From Dokdonella_A sp963834755 (GTDB lineage: Bacteria; Pseudomonadota; Gammaproteobacteria; Xanthomonadales; Rhodanobacteraceae): a DNA stretch of 64,000 nucleotides. The stretch covers positions 1 through 64,000 of the forward strand of contig CAWICQ010000012.1 in the NCBI GenBank assembly GCA_963834755.1, written 5' to 3'. This document shows, one piece after another, positions 9,669-19,204 of this stretch. Below the pieces are notes generated by a model. That model was not told where the DNA came from and ran no database searches. It saw only the letters and a program-made list of their open reading frames with translations. Each line of letters starts with the position of its first letter. Position 1 is the stretch's first letter. Position numbers and translations under genes: made by a program.

Positions 9669-9690
9669 CGCGCACCGGCACTCGGGCGAC

Positions 9691-11805
9691 TCAGCGCGGG
9701 CGCTTGCCGGGTTTCGGCCGCTTCGGTCGCGCAAAGCCGGCGGGTTTGGCGGATCTCGGAGCGAAGCCCGCGGGTTTGGCGGATCTCGGCGCAAAGCCGG
9801 CGGGCTTAGCGGGCTTCGGGGCGAAACCGGCTTTGCCGTGTCTTGGAATGAAATCGCGCGAAGCGCGATCTGGCGCGTGCGTGTCGCGCGCATCGCCGCT
9901 GCGCGTGATGCGCAGCTGCTGTCCCGACACCCAGACTTTCTTCAGGAGCTTGAACACGTCCGACGGCATGCCTTCGGGCAGATCGACGAAGCTGTGATCG
10001 TCGCGGATGTCGATACGTCCGATGTGCTTGCTGTCGAGGCCCGCTTCGTTGGCGATGGCGCCGACGATGTTCGCGGGTTTCACGCCGTGCGCGTGGCCGA
10101 CTTCGATGCGGAATGTTTCGAAGCCATGTTCCGGCTCGCGCTTGCGATCGCGGCCCTGTGTCCTTGCGTGCGCTTCGTCGCGCGTGTGCGGCCTTCCGCC
10201 CTCGTCATCCTCGCGAAAGCGGGGCCTAGGCGCCTCTTGCGGTGCGTCCACGTCACCGGGCGCACGCTTTCGCGGGGACGACGAAGGTGATGGCGCGTCG
10301 CGGTGTTCGGCATCATGGTGAGGTCTTTTGTCGCCGCGGTCGAACGGCCCGCCGCGCTCGAATCGCTCGGCACGCTCGAAGCGTTCGCCGCTTCCGCTCC
10401 GCTCGGCGCGATCGCCGCGCGCATTGCGTTGCGGCCGTGCCGCCTCATCGACTCGAGGACGCTCGGGCGTCTTCAGCAACAACGGCGCGTTGCCCTGAAC
10501 CATGCGCGCCAACGCCGCGGCGATCTCGATCGCCGGCACGTCGTGTTCGCTTTGATACTGCTCGATCAATTGCTGGAACACGGCGAGGTCGCCGGTCGCG
10601 AGCGTATCGCCGATGCGCTGCTTGAACTTCGCCATGCGCTTGTCGTTGACGGCTTCGACGCTCGGCAGCTGCATCTCGGCGATCGGCTGGCGCGTCGCGC
10701 GCTCGATGGCCTGCAGCAGACGTTTCTCGCGCGGCGTGACGAAGAGAATCGCTTCGCCGCTGCGTCCCGCGCGCCCGGTACGACCGACGCGATGCACGTA
10801 CGCTTCGGTGTCGTACGGGATGTCGTAGTTGAGCACGTGGCTGATGCGCTCGACATCGAGTCCGCGCGCGGCGACGTCGGTCGCGACCAGAATATCGACC
10901 TTGCCGTCCTTCAATTGCTGGATCGTGCGTTCGCGCTGCGCCTGCACGATGTCGCCGTTGATCGCGGCGGCGGAAAACCCGCGCGCCTGCAATTTTTCCG
11001 CCAGCTCCTCGGTCGCCTGCTTGGTGCGCGTGAACACCAGCATCGCCTCGAACGTCTCGGCTTCGAGAATGCGCGTCAGCGCATCGAGCTTGTGCAGGCC
11101 GCTGACCCACCAGTAGCGCTGGCGGATATTGGTGGCGGTCGTCGTCTTTGACTTGATGCTGATCTCGACCGGTTCGCGCAGGTAAGTCTGCGCGATGCGG
11201 CGGATCGGCGCCGGCATCGTCGCCGAGAACAGCGCGATCTGCCGCGTCGGCGGCGTTTTCTTCAGCACCGCCTCGACGTCGTCGATGAAACCCATACGCA
11301 GCATCTCGTCGCCTTCGTCGAGTACCAATGTGACGAGCCCGGAAAGATCCAGCGAACCGCGCTCGAGATGATCGATCACGCGGCCCGGCGTACCGACGAC
11401 GACATGCACACCGCGTTTCAAGCCGCCGAGCTGCGGGCCGTAACTCTGACCGCCGTAGATCGGCAGCACGTGAAAGCCCGGCAGCTTCGCCGCGTAACGC
11501 TGAAATGCTTCGGCGACCTGGATTGCGAGCTCGCGCGTCGGTGCCAGCACCAGTGCCTGCGGCTTGGTCTTGGCGAGATCGAGCCGCGCGAGGATCGGCA
11601 GCGCGAACGCCGCGGTCTTGCCGGTACCGGTCTGCGCTTGTCCGAGCACATCGCGGCCTTCGAGCAGCGGCGGAATCGTTGCGGCCTGGATCGGCGAAGG
11701 CGACTCGTAGCCGACGTCGGCAAGCGTTGCGAGCAACGCGTCACCGAGTCCGAGGTCGGCGAACATCACGGGTTCGGAGGTTTCTTCGCTGGGCGACGCT
11801 GACAT
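9691..11805 (-). CDS. deaD: DEAD-box ATP-dependent RNA helicase with DbpA-type RNA-binding domain
   Basis: This 704-residue DeaD/CsdA-class helicase likely acts in ribosome assembly and cold-stress RNA remodelling. It has a Q motif (FADLGLGDALL), Walker A AQTGTGKT, PTRELA, TPGRVIDHL, SAT in LFSATMP, and the C-terminal helicase motifs ATDVAARGLD and HRVGRTGRAGRSGEA. Motif II reads DEGD at 163-166 instead of DEAD. A low-complexity Arg/Asp-rich linker follows the core, and part of it is encoded by a REP-like palindrome. Next is a DbpA RNA-binding domain (FRIEVGHAHGVKPANIVGAI...). A basic tail made of AKPAGFAPRS repeats ends the protein. The gene is convergent with nadD (22 bases between stops) and divergent from rsfS. 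Confidence 0.93.
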   Translation of the reverse strand: MSASPSEETSEPVMFADLGLGDALLATLADVGYESPSPIQAATIPPLLEGRDVLGQAQTGTGKTAAFALPILARLDLAKTKPQALVLAPTRELAIQVAEAFQRYAAKLPGFHVLPIYGGQSYGPQLGGLKRGVHVVVGTPGRVIDHLERGSLDLSGLVTLVLDEGDEMLRMGFIDDVEAVLKKTPPTRQIALFSATMPAPIRRIAQTYLREPVEISIKSKTTTATNIRQRYWWVSGLHKLDALTRILEAETFEAMLVFTRTKQATEELAEKLQARGFSAAAINGDIVQAQRERTIQQLKDGKVDILVATDVAARGLDVERISHVLNYDIPYDTEAYVHRVGRTGRAGRSGEAILFVTPREKRLLQAIERATRQPIAEMQLPSVEAVNDKRMAKFKQRIGDTLATGDLAVFQQLIEQYQSEHDVPAIEIAAALARMVQGNAPLLLKTPERPRVDEAARPQRNARGDRAERSGSGERFERAERFERGGPFDRGDKRPHHDAEHRDAPSPSSSPRKRAPGDVDAPQEAPRPRFREDDEGGRPHTRDEAHARTQGRDRKREPEHGFETFRIEVGHAHGVKPANIVGAIANEAGLDSKHIGRIDIRDDHSFVDLPEGMPSDVFKLLKKVWVSGQQLRITRSGDARDTHAPDRASRDFIPRHGKAGFAPKPAKPAGFAPRSAKPAGFAPRSAKPAGFARPKRPKPGKRPR
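9731..9830 (-). repeat. 30-base tandem repeat encoding the helicase C-terminal tail
   Basis: Three near-identical 30-base units (9731-9760, 9761-9790, 9791-9820) and a partial fourth encode tandem AKPAGFAPRS decapeptides at the C-terminus of the DEAD-box helicase. The unit length is a multiple of three, so copy-number change would keep the frame. The product is a basic, flexible tail likely to bind RNA (inference). Confidence 0.85.
10203..10283. repeat. REP-like palindrome inside the DEAD-box helicase gene
   Basis: Arms 10203-10221 and 10265-10283 are inverted copies matching at 17 of 19 positions, with core CGCGAAAGCG. They are related to the intergenic repeat at 7147-7240. The element lies wholly in the coding sequence of the helicase linker and is read in frame there (SSSPRKRAPGDV...RFREDDEG). 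Confidence 0.8.
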
Positions 11806-11990
11806 GCGGGAATTGCGGAAGGCCGCGCGGGCAGGGGCTTTCCAGTCTAGCGCGCGCGGGCGCCCGAGGGCGCGGCACCGACTTCGGGTGCCGATTCGGA
11901 GCCGCCGCGTGCAACACCACGGTTACGGAATTGGGCCTATACTGATCTGGCGTCAATCGTGGCGCGTGGCATGCCAGAGGTCGCTTCCAC

Positions 11991-12506
11991 TTGGCTACTT
12001 CGGAAAAGCGCGTCCGGCCGCGCAAGGCCGGAACTCCAAAAGTCAGCAAGACGTCCGCTGCCCGCAAGACCTCCGCCAGACCCGGAAAGCCGAAACCGGC
12101 GCCGGTCAAGGCGCTGAAAAGCCCCCGAACTCGCAAGAAACCTTCCGCATCGTCGTCATCGGCCGATCCGCTGCGCGCGATCGTGCTGGCCGCGCTCGAC
12201 GATCTGAAGGCACGCGACGTGCGCGAGATCGATGTGCGCGACAAAAGCTCCGTGACCGATCTTCTGGTCGTCGCGAGCGGCACCTCGTCGCGGCACGTGA
12301 AATCGATCGCGGATGAGGTCGTGAAGAAAGCCAAGAGGGCCGGCTTGCCGCCGATCGGCGTCGAAGGGCAGCGCGAGGCCGAATGGGTGCTCGTCGATCT
12401 CGGCGACATCATCGTCCACGTCATGCTGCCGCGCACGCGCGAGTTCTACGGCCTCGAACGCTTGTGGACTGTCGGCGATCAGATGCCGACCGCTCTCGCC
12501 GGTTGA
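11991..12506 (+). CDS. rsfS: Ribosomal silencing factor RsfS, with long basic N-terminus
   Basis: RsfS binds ribosomal protein uL14 and blocks subunit joining in starvation. The conserved domain covers about residues 58-165: LDDLKARDVREIDVRDKSSVTDLLVVASGTSSRHVKSIAD, then GVEGQREAEWVLVDLGDIIVHVM and FYGLERLW. The first 57 residues are a Lys/Arg/Pro/Ser-rich low-complexity extension absent from E. coli RsfS. TTG 11991 is the best start in frame, with AGAGG ten bases upstream; a shorter start cannot be excluded. rlmH follows after 12 bases, as in most proteobacteria. Confidence 0.92.
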   Translation: MATSEKRVRPRKAGTPKVSKTSAARKTSARPGKPKPAPVKALKSPRTRKKPSASSSSADPLRAIVLAALDDLKARDVREIDVRDKSSVTDLLVVASGTSSRHVKSIADEVVKKAKRAGLPPIGVEGQREAEWVLVDLGDIIVHVMLPRTREFYGLERLWTVGDQMPTALAG

Positions 12507-12518
12507 TTCGTTGCCGCG

Positions 12519-12989
12519 ATGCGCGCGCGGCTGATTGCCGTCGGCGAGCGCATGCCCGATTGGGTCGCCGACGGTTTCGATGAATATCGCAAGCGCTTGT
12601 CGCGCGAGCTGCCGCTGGAACTCGTCGAGATTCGTCTCGGAGCGCGCGGTAAAGGCCGCGATCCGGCGCGCGCAATCGCCGACGAAGGTGCGGCCGTACG
12701 CGCCGCGCTGCCCAAGGACGTGCATGTCGTCGCGCTCGACGGACGCGGTAGCGCGTGGTCGAGCGAACAACTCGCCGCCGAGCTCAAACGCTGGCGCATG
12801 GAAGGTCGCGATCTCGCATTCCTGATCGGCGGACCGGACGGACACGCCGCCGATGTGCTTTCGAATGCGCATCAGCGCTGGTCGCTCGGGCCGCTGACGT
12901 TGCCGCATATGCTGGTGCGGCTCCTGGTCGCCGAGCAGCTGTATCGCGCGGCGACGATGCTTGCGGGTCATCCCTACCATCGCGCGTGA
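12519..12989 (+). CDS. rlmH: 23S rRNA (pseudouridine-1915-N3)-methyltransferase RlmH
   Basis: RlmH is a SPOUT methyltransferase that modifies pseudouridine 1915 in helix 69 of 23S rRNA, using S-adenosylmethionine. The 156-residue product has the family's start (MRARLIAVGERMPDWV), the SAM-binding knot with LIGGPDGHAADV (GGPDG at 104-108) and the C-terminal LPHMLVRLLVAEQLYRA. The final residues HPYHRA correspond to the conserved HPYHR end that contacts the substrate. The length is as in E. coli (155). It follows rsfS directly and is probably co-transcribed with it. Confidence 0.97.
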   Translation: MRARLIAVGERMPDWVADGFDEYRKRLSRELPLELVEIRLGARGKGRDPARAIADEGAAVRAALPKDVHVVALDGRGSAWSSEQLAAELKRWRMEGRDLAFLIGGPDGHAADVLSNAHQRWSLGPLTLPHMLVRLLVAEQLYRAATMLAGHPYHRA

Positions 12990-13040
12990 GGCCGGACGGA
13001 AAGTCCGGTGCCTAACGCTCAGGGCGACAAAGGTAATAGG

Positions 13041-13083
13041 GTGGGCTTCAGCCACCGTCCGCACACGGTGGGCTGAAGCCCAC
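13041..13083. repeat. Short palindromic repeat between rlmH and maf
   Basis: Arms GTGGGCTTCAGCCACCGT (13041-13058) and ACGGTGGGCTGAAGCCCAC (13065-13083) are inverted copies differing by one missing base, with a six-base loop. This is a different family from the CGAAAGC-type repeat. It would form a stable hairpin 20-odd bases upstream of the GTG start of maf. Confidence 0.8.
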
Positions 13084-13105
13084 ACTATATGAGGCGTGTC
13101 GCGTC

Positions 13106-13690
13106 GTGATTTATCTGGCATCGCAATCGCCGCGTCGACGCGAGCTGCTGCGCCGGCTCGGTGTTGATTTTTCGGTGCTCGACGTCGAGGTGCCCGAGCA
13201 TCGCGAGCCCGGAGAGCCGCCGGAGGATTACGTCAGCCGCGTGGCGCGCGAAAAAGCCGGCGCCGGTCTGATGCAGGTCGTCGCCGTGCCGGGCGCGGTC
13301 GTGATTGGAGCCGATACCGAAGTCGTGCTCGGCGACGACGTGTTCGGCAAACCGGCCGACGCGGGCGATGTCGCACGGATGCTGCGACGGCTATCGGGCC
13401 GCACGCATCGCGCGCTATCCGCGGTATGGTGCGTCAGCGCGGGGCGCGAAGAGCATGCGATGAGCGAATCGCTCGTCGAGTTCAGGCCGCTCGACGACGC
13501 CGACATCGCGGACTACGTGGCGTCCGGCGAACCGTTCGGCAAGGCCGGCGCGTACGCCATCCAGGGCCGCGCCGCCGCGTTCGTGAAACACCTTGCGGGC
13601 AGCCATTCGGGCGTCATGGGCCTGCCTTTGCACGAGACCAAGGAGCTGCTGCGCCGCTTCGGCCTCCGCAGCGGGCCGCCGGCCGCGTGA
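13106..13690 (+). CDS. maf: Maf-family nucleoside triphosphate pyrophosphatase (dTTP/UTP type)
   Basis: This house-cleaning enzyme hydrolyses dTTP, UTP and modified nucleotides to monophosphates. The 194-residue product begins IYLASQSPRRRELLRRLGV, the Maf nucleotide-binding signature, and has VIGADTEVVLG, KPADAGDVARMLRRLSGRTH and YAIQGRAAAFVKHLAGSHSGVMGLPL. It is closest to the YhdE subgroup rather than YceF, judging by the neighbouring rng and yhdP, the same order as yhdE-rng-yhdP in E. coli. The start is GTG at 13106. A palindromic repeat precedes it. Confidence 0.94.
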   Translation: MIYLASQSPRRRELLRRLGVDFSVLDVEVPEHREPGEPPEDYVSRVAREKAGAGLMQVVAVPGAVVIGADTEVVLGDDVFGKPADAGDVARMLRRLSGRTHRALSAVWCVSAGREEHAMSESLVEFRPLDDADIADYVASGEPFGKAGAYAIQGRAAAFVKHLAGSHSGVMGLPLHETKELLRRFGLRSGPPAA

Positions 13691-13812
13691 CAGGGCCCCG
13701 GCGGTCGGGGAATGGCCGGCTATCCCGGCACACCCAACGCGACGCTCGCCAGTCGACAATCGCGCTGCCCCGCGGCTATAAGTGACTTCAACTCGCCGCG
13801 CCAAGTCCTTTC

Positions 13813-15291
13813 ATGTCCGAAGAAATCCTGATCAACGTCACTCCGCGCGAGACCCGCGTCGCGCTGGTCGAGAACGGGATGCTTCAGGAAGTCCACGTCG
13901 AGCGCGCGAGCCGGAGCGGGTACGTCGGCAACATCTACAAGGGCAAGGTGAGCCGGGTCATGCCCGGCATGCAGGCGGCATTCGTCGAGATCGGACTCGA
14001 TCGCGCCGCGTTCCTGCACGCCTCGGACATCATCCGCCTGCATTCGCCGCTGATCGCCGAGAACGGCGATGCGCTGCCGCAGCCGGTGCCTTCGATCGGC
14101 GAGCTGGTCCGCGACGGCCAGGAGATCGTGGTCCAGGTGGTCAAGGATCCGATCGGCACCAAAGGTGCGCGGCTGACGACGCACCTTTCGATCCCGTCGC
14201 GCTATCTGGTGCTGTTGCCGTACTCGAAGGTGCTCGGCGTGTCGGTGCGAATCGAGGAGGAGACCGAACGCACGCGCTTGAAGGACATGCTCGGCGAGCT
14301 CGTCGGCGACACGCGCTTCGGCTACATCGTGCGCACCAATGCCGAAGGCGAATCGCGCGAGGCGATCGCCGAGGACATCGACTATCTCGGCAAGCTCTGG
14401 GCGACCGTGCAGGACAACATCGCAGGCGCGCGCGTCGGCGAGCGTGTCTATGAGGACCTCAACCTGCCGCTGCGCGCGCTGCGCGATCTGATGCGGCCGA
14501 CCATCGAGAAGGTGCGCGTTGATTCGCGCGAAACGCTGGAGCGCGCGCTCGCGTTTGTCGGTCAGTTCATGCCCGAGTTGGCCGAGCGCGTGGAACATTA
14601 CCCGGGCGAGCGGCCGATCTTCGATCTGTACGGCGTCGAGGACGAGATCCAGAAGGCGCTGCGCAAGGACGTGCCGCTGAAATCCGGCGGTTACCTGATC
14701 GTCGACCAGACCGAGGCAATGACCACCATCGACGTCAACACGGGCGGTTTTCTCGGCTCGCGCAATCTCGAGGAGACGGTGTTCCGCACGAACCTCGAAG
14801 CGGCGCAGGCGGCCGCGCGCCAGCTGCGCCTGCGCAATCTGGGCGGCATCATCATCATCGACTTCATCGACATGATTGACGAGGAGCACCGGCGCCAGGT
14901 ATTGCGTCAGCTCGAGAAATCGCTCGCGCGTGATCATGCGAAAGCGACGGTCTACGAAATGTCGCCGCTCGGTCTCGTCGAGATGACCAGAAAGCGCACG
15001 ACCGAAAGCCTCGAGCGCCAGCTGTGCGAACCGTGTCCCTCGTGCGGCGGCCGCGGCAGCCTGAAGACGGCGGAAACGGTCACTTACGAGATTTTTCGCG
15101 AGATCACGCGCGCGGTGCGCCAGTTCGAAGCGCAGAAACTGCTCGTGCTCGCGGCGCCCAAGGTCGTCAATCGCATCCTCGAGGAGGAATCGGCGGCGGT
15201 CGCCGAGCTCGAGGAATTCATCGGCAAGACGATCCGCTTCCAGCCCGAGGAGCACTACTCGCAGGAGCAATACGATGTCGTCCTCCTCTGA
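13813..15291 (+). CDS. rng: Ribonuclease G
   Basis: RNase G is an endoribonuclease that matures the 5' end of 16S rRNA and decays some mRNAs. The 492-residue product opens EEILINVTPRETRVALVENG, then has an S1 domain (GNIYKGKVSRVMPGMQAAFVEIGLDRAAFLHASDI), the RNase H-like and DNase-like parts with IDVNTGGFLG (catalytic Asp region) and IIIIDFIDM. The zinc-link follows (CEPCPSCGGRG) and then the small domain. The length matches RNase G (489) and lacks the long C-terminal scaffold of RNase E. yhdP starts 21 bases downstream. Confidence 0.97.
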   Translation: MSEEILINVTPRETRVALVENGMLQEVHVERASRSGYVGNIYKGKVSRVMPGMQAAFVEIGLDRAAFLHASDIIRLHSPLIAENGDALPQPVPSIGELVRDGQEIVVQVVKDPIGTKGARLTTHLSIPSRYLVLLPYSKVLGVSVRIEEETERTRLKDMLGELVGDTRFGYIVRTNAEGESREAIAEDIDYLGKLWATVQDNIAGARVGERVYEDLNLPLRALRDLMRPTIEKVRVDSRETLERALAFVGQFMPELAERVEHYPGERPIFDLYGVEDEIQKALRKDVPLKSGGYLIVDQTEAMTTIDVNTGGFLGSRNLEETVFRTNLEAAQAAARQLRLRNLGGIIIIDFIDMIDEEHRRQVLRQLEKSLARDHAKATVYEMSPLGLVEMTRKRTTESLERQLCEPCPSCGGRGSLKTAETVTYEIFREITRAVRQFEAQKLLVLAAPKVVNRILEEESAAVAELEEFIGKTIRFQPEEHYSQEQYDVVLL

Positions 15292-15312
15292 CGTTTCGCG
15301 ACGTTCGGCGCG

Positions 15313-18300
15313 GTGACGATCATGCTGCGGCGGACGCTGCGCCGGCTGCGTTTCACGCTGTTCGCGCTGATCACCACGGCCGTGATCGCGCTCGCCGTGC
15401 TGATGGGCCTGACCCAGCTCGCGATGCCGTGGCTGGTGCGCAATCCCGAGCGCATCGCCACGTGGTTGTCCGAGCGGCTGCATCAGCCGGTGAGCATCGG
15501 TGCGGTGAGCGGCGCGTGGATCGGCGGCGGTCCGGTGCTGACGCTCGATCACGTGCGTATCGGCGCGACTGGCGGCGCGCAACCGCCGCTGGAAATACCG
15601 CGCGCCGAGTTGGCGGTCAGTCTTTATGCGCCGTTCGAGCGCAGCCTGGCATGGAGCGAATTCCGAGTGGTCGGGCTCGACGTGCAGCTGGTGCACGACA
15701 CGAACGCCTGGCATCTGCGCGGATTCGATGTCGGCGGCGTCGGCAAAGGCGGGCCGTCCGGGCCGCGGCGGGATCTCTCGATGGGTGCGCTCGGCGTGCT
15801 CGTCCTCAAGGATTTCAAACTTGCGATCGAGGATCCGCAGGACGATCTGCATCTCGCACTCGGCGCATCGGAGCTGCGTGTCGTCAACCTCGGCGCAACG
15901 ACGCACGTTGCCGGCAAGGTGCGCAATCTCGCCGCCGATTCGCCGCCGATCGATCTCATCGCGGACATCGATGTCGCGCAACGTTCCGGCCTTTTCTACG
16001 TCGGCGGGCACGACGTCGATCTCGGCCGCTTTATCGCGCAGCGACCGCTTGACGGCATCACGCTCATCGAGGGAAAAGGCGATGCGCAGATCTGGGTGAC
16101 CGTCGACGCAGCGCGCGTCGACGACGTACGCATGCGCGTCGATGTGCACGATGCGACGCTGTCGGCCGGGGCGCCGGTCGCGCTGGAAAAAACTCTCGAG
16201 GTCGTTCCGCGCACGCATTTCGAGCGCATCGCATTCGTGGCGCGCTGGCTGCGCAAAGACACCGGATGGACCGCGGACATCGCGAATCTCGCGCTGAACC
16301 GGCTCGATGAGTCGCAACGTCCCGGGCAGGTCACGATCGAGCGCACCAGCGGCGATGACGCCGAATATCGCGCGGGCGTCACCGACATCGAGCTCGAGCC
16401 GCTCGGGAGTCTTGCGATGTTGAGCGCGCGCGCACCGGCGGGGCTGCGCAAGTGGCTCTACCTCGCTCATCCCGAAGGCACGCTGACGCGGGCGAATCTG
16501 CGCTGGAAGAACGGCGAAGATTTCGACGCGAGAGCAGTGCTGCACGCGGCAGGCTTTGCCAGCGCCGGTTTCGTTCCGGGCATCGAGCGCTTCGATGCGG
16601 AAATGCATGGCGACGGCGAAGCGCTGATGCTGGAATTCACGGAGCAGGCGGTTCGCATCGAATATCCGCGCGTGTTCCGCAAGCCCTTCCTGTTCACTCA
16701 GTTCGGCGGCGACGTCGTCGCTTTCCGAACCGACGATGCCTGGCGCCTCGCTACGGATCGCTTCGTGTTCGAAGGCCAGGGTTACGGCGGCGAGCTGCGC
16801 GGAGGAGCCGATATCCAGGATGATCACTCGCGCCCGTTGCTCGATCTCTACGCCATCGGTCACCCACGGCGAAGTGACGGCGGCCAAATTGTTCTGGCCG
16901 ACCAACGTGATGCCGCCCGCGGCGGTCGATTATCTCGATCACGCCTTGCTCGACGGTCGCATCGACGAAGGCCGCGTGCTGGTGCGCGGCGATCTCGACA
17001 GCTGGCCGTTCCATGACAACGACGGCCGCTTCGAAGCGCGCGGGCATATCGTCGACACGGTGTTCGAGTACAACCCGGAGTGGCCGCGCGCCGAGCATCT
17101 GGAAGCGACGGCGACGTTCATCAACGACGGCATGCAGGCCGAAGCCGAATCGGGCGAGGTCAAGGGCAACCGCGTGACCGGCGCGACGGCGGCGATCGCG
17201 ACTTTCGGCGAGCCGGTACTGGAGCTTGCGGCCAAGGGCAACGGCAGCGGCGCGAATCTGCTCGATTTCCTGCGCGCGACACCGATCGGAAAACGCTTCG
17301 AAGATACGCTGAAGGATGTTTCGATCGGCGGTAAAGGCGACTTGTCCTTCACGTTGAACCTGCCGATGAAGGAACCCGCGAAACTGGCGCTTGACGGAAC
17401 CGTCGATCTCGCCGATGCGAATCTCGACGATTCCGCGTTCGACCTGCACTTTGTCGATGCCGCCGGAAGCGTGCGCTTCAATCAGGGTGGATTCGCGGCG
17501 GGTCCGCTGGACGTAGGCTTCCGCCAGCGTCCGGCGAAACTCGCGATGGCGGTCGGGAGTTATGCCAGCGAACCCGGCCACGCCGTCGAAGCGAACCTCG
17601 CCGGCCGCTTTCCGGCGACGACGGTATTCGCCGACGTGCCCGACATGCTGCCCGCGCTGGAACATTTTCCGGGCGAAGCTGCCTGGACCGCGGCGTTGTC
17701 CATCGATGCATCGGCTGACGGCCGCGGCCACAAGCGCCTGACGCTGGCGAGCGATCTGCGCGGCATCGCGATCGATCTGCCGGCGCCGCTGACGAAGTCG
17801 GCCGATATCGCGCAGCCGTTCGCGCTCGAGCTCGATCTGCCGATCGTCGGCCAGGCGTTTTCGGCGAGTCTGGGCGATCTGGCGACGGCGCGCGGACGGC
17901 TTCCGGCGCCCGATAAGCCATTTGCGGCCAGCATTGCATTCGGCGCGCAACCGACGGCGGAGCTGCCGGCGCGTGGCGCGACGATCGGCGGTCACGTATC
18001 GACGTTCGATGCCGGCGGCTGGCTCAATCTGATCCAGATGAAGCCCGAAGGTGGCAACAGCGGCGGCAGTCTGATCGCAGGCATCGACATCGGCGCCGAC
18101 GACTTCACGATCGCTGGCCGGAGTTTCGGCGCGACGCGGCTCGTGGTCAGCGACAAGGTCGATGCGACGGAGCTCAAGCTCGACGGCGCCGCTGTTGCCG
18201 GCACGCTGAGCATTCCCGCGCAGGACCTCGCGCATCGCGGCGTCACTGCGCGTTTCGAGCGCTTCCACTGGCCCGATGCGCCGGCCGACGCGCCGGAGAG

Positions 18301-19204
18301 CAATGCACTGGCCGACGCGACGCCGGGCTCGATTCCACCGCTGCACATCGCGGTCGACGATTTCGAGCTGGGCAAAGCGAGTTTCGGCGCGGCCCAATTC
18401 GAGAGCTATCCGATCAAGGACGGCATGCACATCGACAAGCTCGAGTCGCGCTCGCCGAACGTCAACATGACCGCGTCGGGCGACTGGACCGGCACGCAGC
18501 AGAACAACGCCTCGCATCTTCAGATCACGCTCACTGCGCAGAGTCTCGGACACATGATGGACGCGCTCGGTTTTCCCGGCCTGATCGACGGCGGCCAGAC
18601 CAAGGCCGACATCGACGCGATCTGGCCGGGCCCGCCGTCCGCTTTCGCGCTGGCGAAGATGGAAACCGGAGCGATCACGCTGAAAGTCGCCGAGGGACGC
18701 ATCCTCGACGTCAATCCCGGCGCGGGCCGCATCTTCGGGCTGTTGTCGCTGAGCGAAATTCCGCGTCGACTGAGCCTGGATTTCAGCGATTTCTTCCGCT
18801 CGGGCCTGAGCTTCAATTCGATCGAAGGCACGTTCGGCCTCGACGCCGGCAATGCGTATACGTCGAACCTCCTGATCAAGAGTCCGGCCGCCGACATCGC
18901 CATCAGCGGCCGCACCGGCCTGCGCGCGAGGGATTACGACCAGCAGATGGTCGTATCGCCGCATACGGGCGCGACGCTGCCGATCGTCGGGGCGATTGCC
19001 GCAGGCCCGGTCGGGGCGGCGGCCGGCCTGGTTTTGCAGGGCGTGCTGGGCAAGCCGATGGGCAAGGCGCTGGGCTCGCGCTACCGCGTCTCCGGGAGTT
19101 GGGAGAAACCCGAGATCACCTTGATCGCAAAGGAGAAGGGAATCGGGAATCGGGAATCAGGAATCGAAAAGCCCCAGGATGCGGACGGCGCGCAGCGACA
19201 ATAG
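15313..19204 (+). CDS. yhdP: YhdP-family AsmA-like protein, frameshifted near 16858
   Basis: YhdP is a long inner-membrane-anchored AsmA-like protein implicated in phospholipid transport to the outer membrane. The 5' frame (15313-about 16858) gives an N-terminal membrane anchor (LRFTLFALITTAVIALAVLMGLTQLA) and repeated AsmA-like beta segments up to LLDLYAI. The protein resumes in the next frame as THGEVTAAKLFWPTNVMPPAAVDYLDHAL and runs to 19204, ending in the GLLSLSEIPRRLSLDFSDFF core typical of YhdP. Dropping one G at 16858/16859 restores a single 1296-residue product, close to the usual length of about 1270. The extreme C-terminus (GIGNRESGIEKPQ) is encoded by a dispersed GGGAATC repeat. 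The start is GTG 15313 or ATG 15322. The gene is either disrupted or carries a sequence error; I favour the latter. Confidence 0.9.

Noticed and set aside
9731..9830. Tandem 30-base units as a possible CRISPR-like array
   Set aside because: No spacers: the units are contiguous, in frame and encode a decapeptide repeat at a protein C-terminus.
13720..16905. 1061-codon open frame on the minus strand opposite rng and yhdP
   Set aside because: Arg/Asp/His-rich product with no family resemblance, exactly mirroring well-conserved coding genes. Long antisense frames are expected opposite G+C-rich genes.
16751..18964. 737-codon minus-strand frame opposite yhdP
   Set aside because: Same reason: antisense shadow of the yhdP coding frame, low-complexity Arg-rich product.
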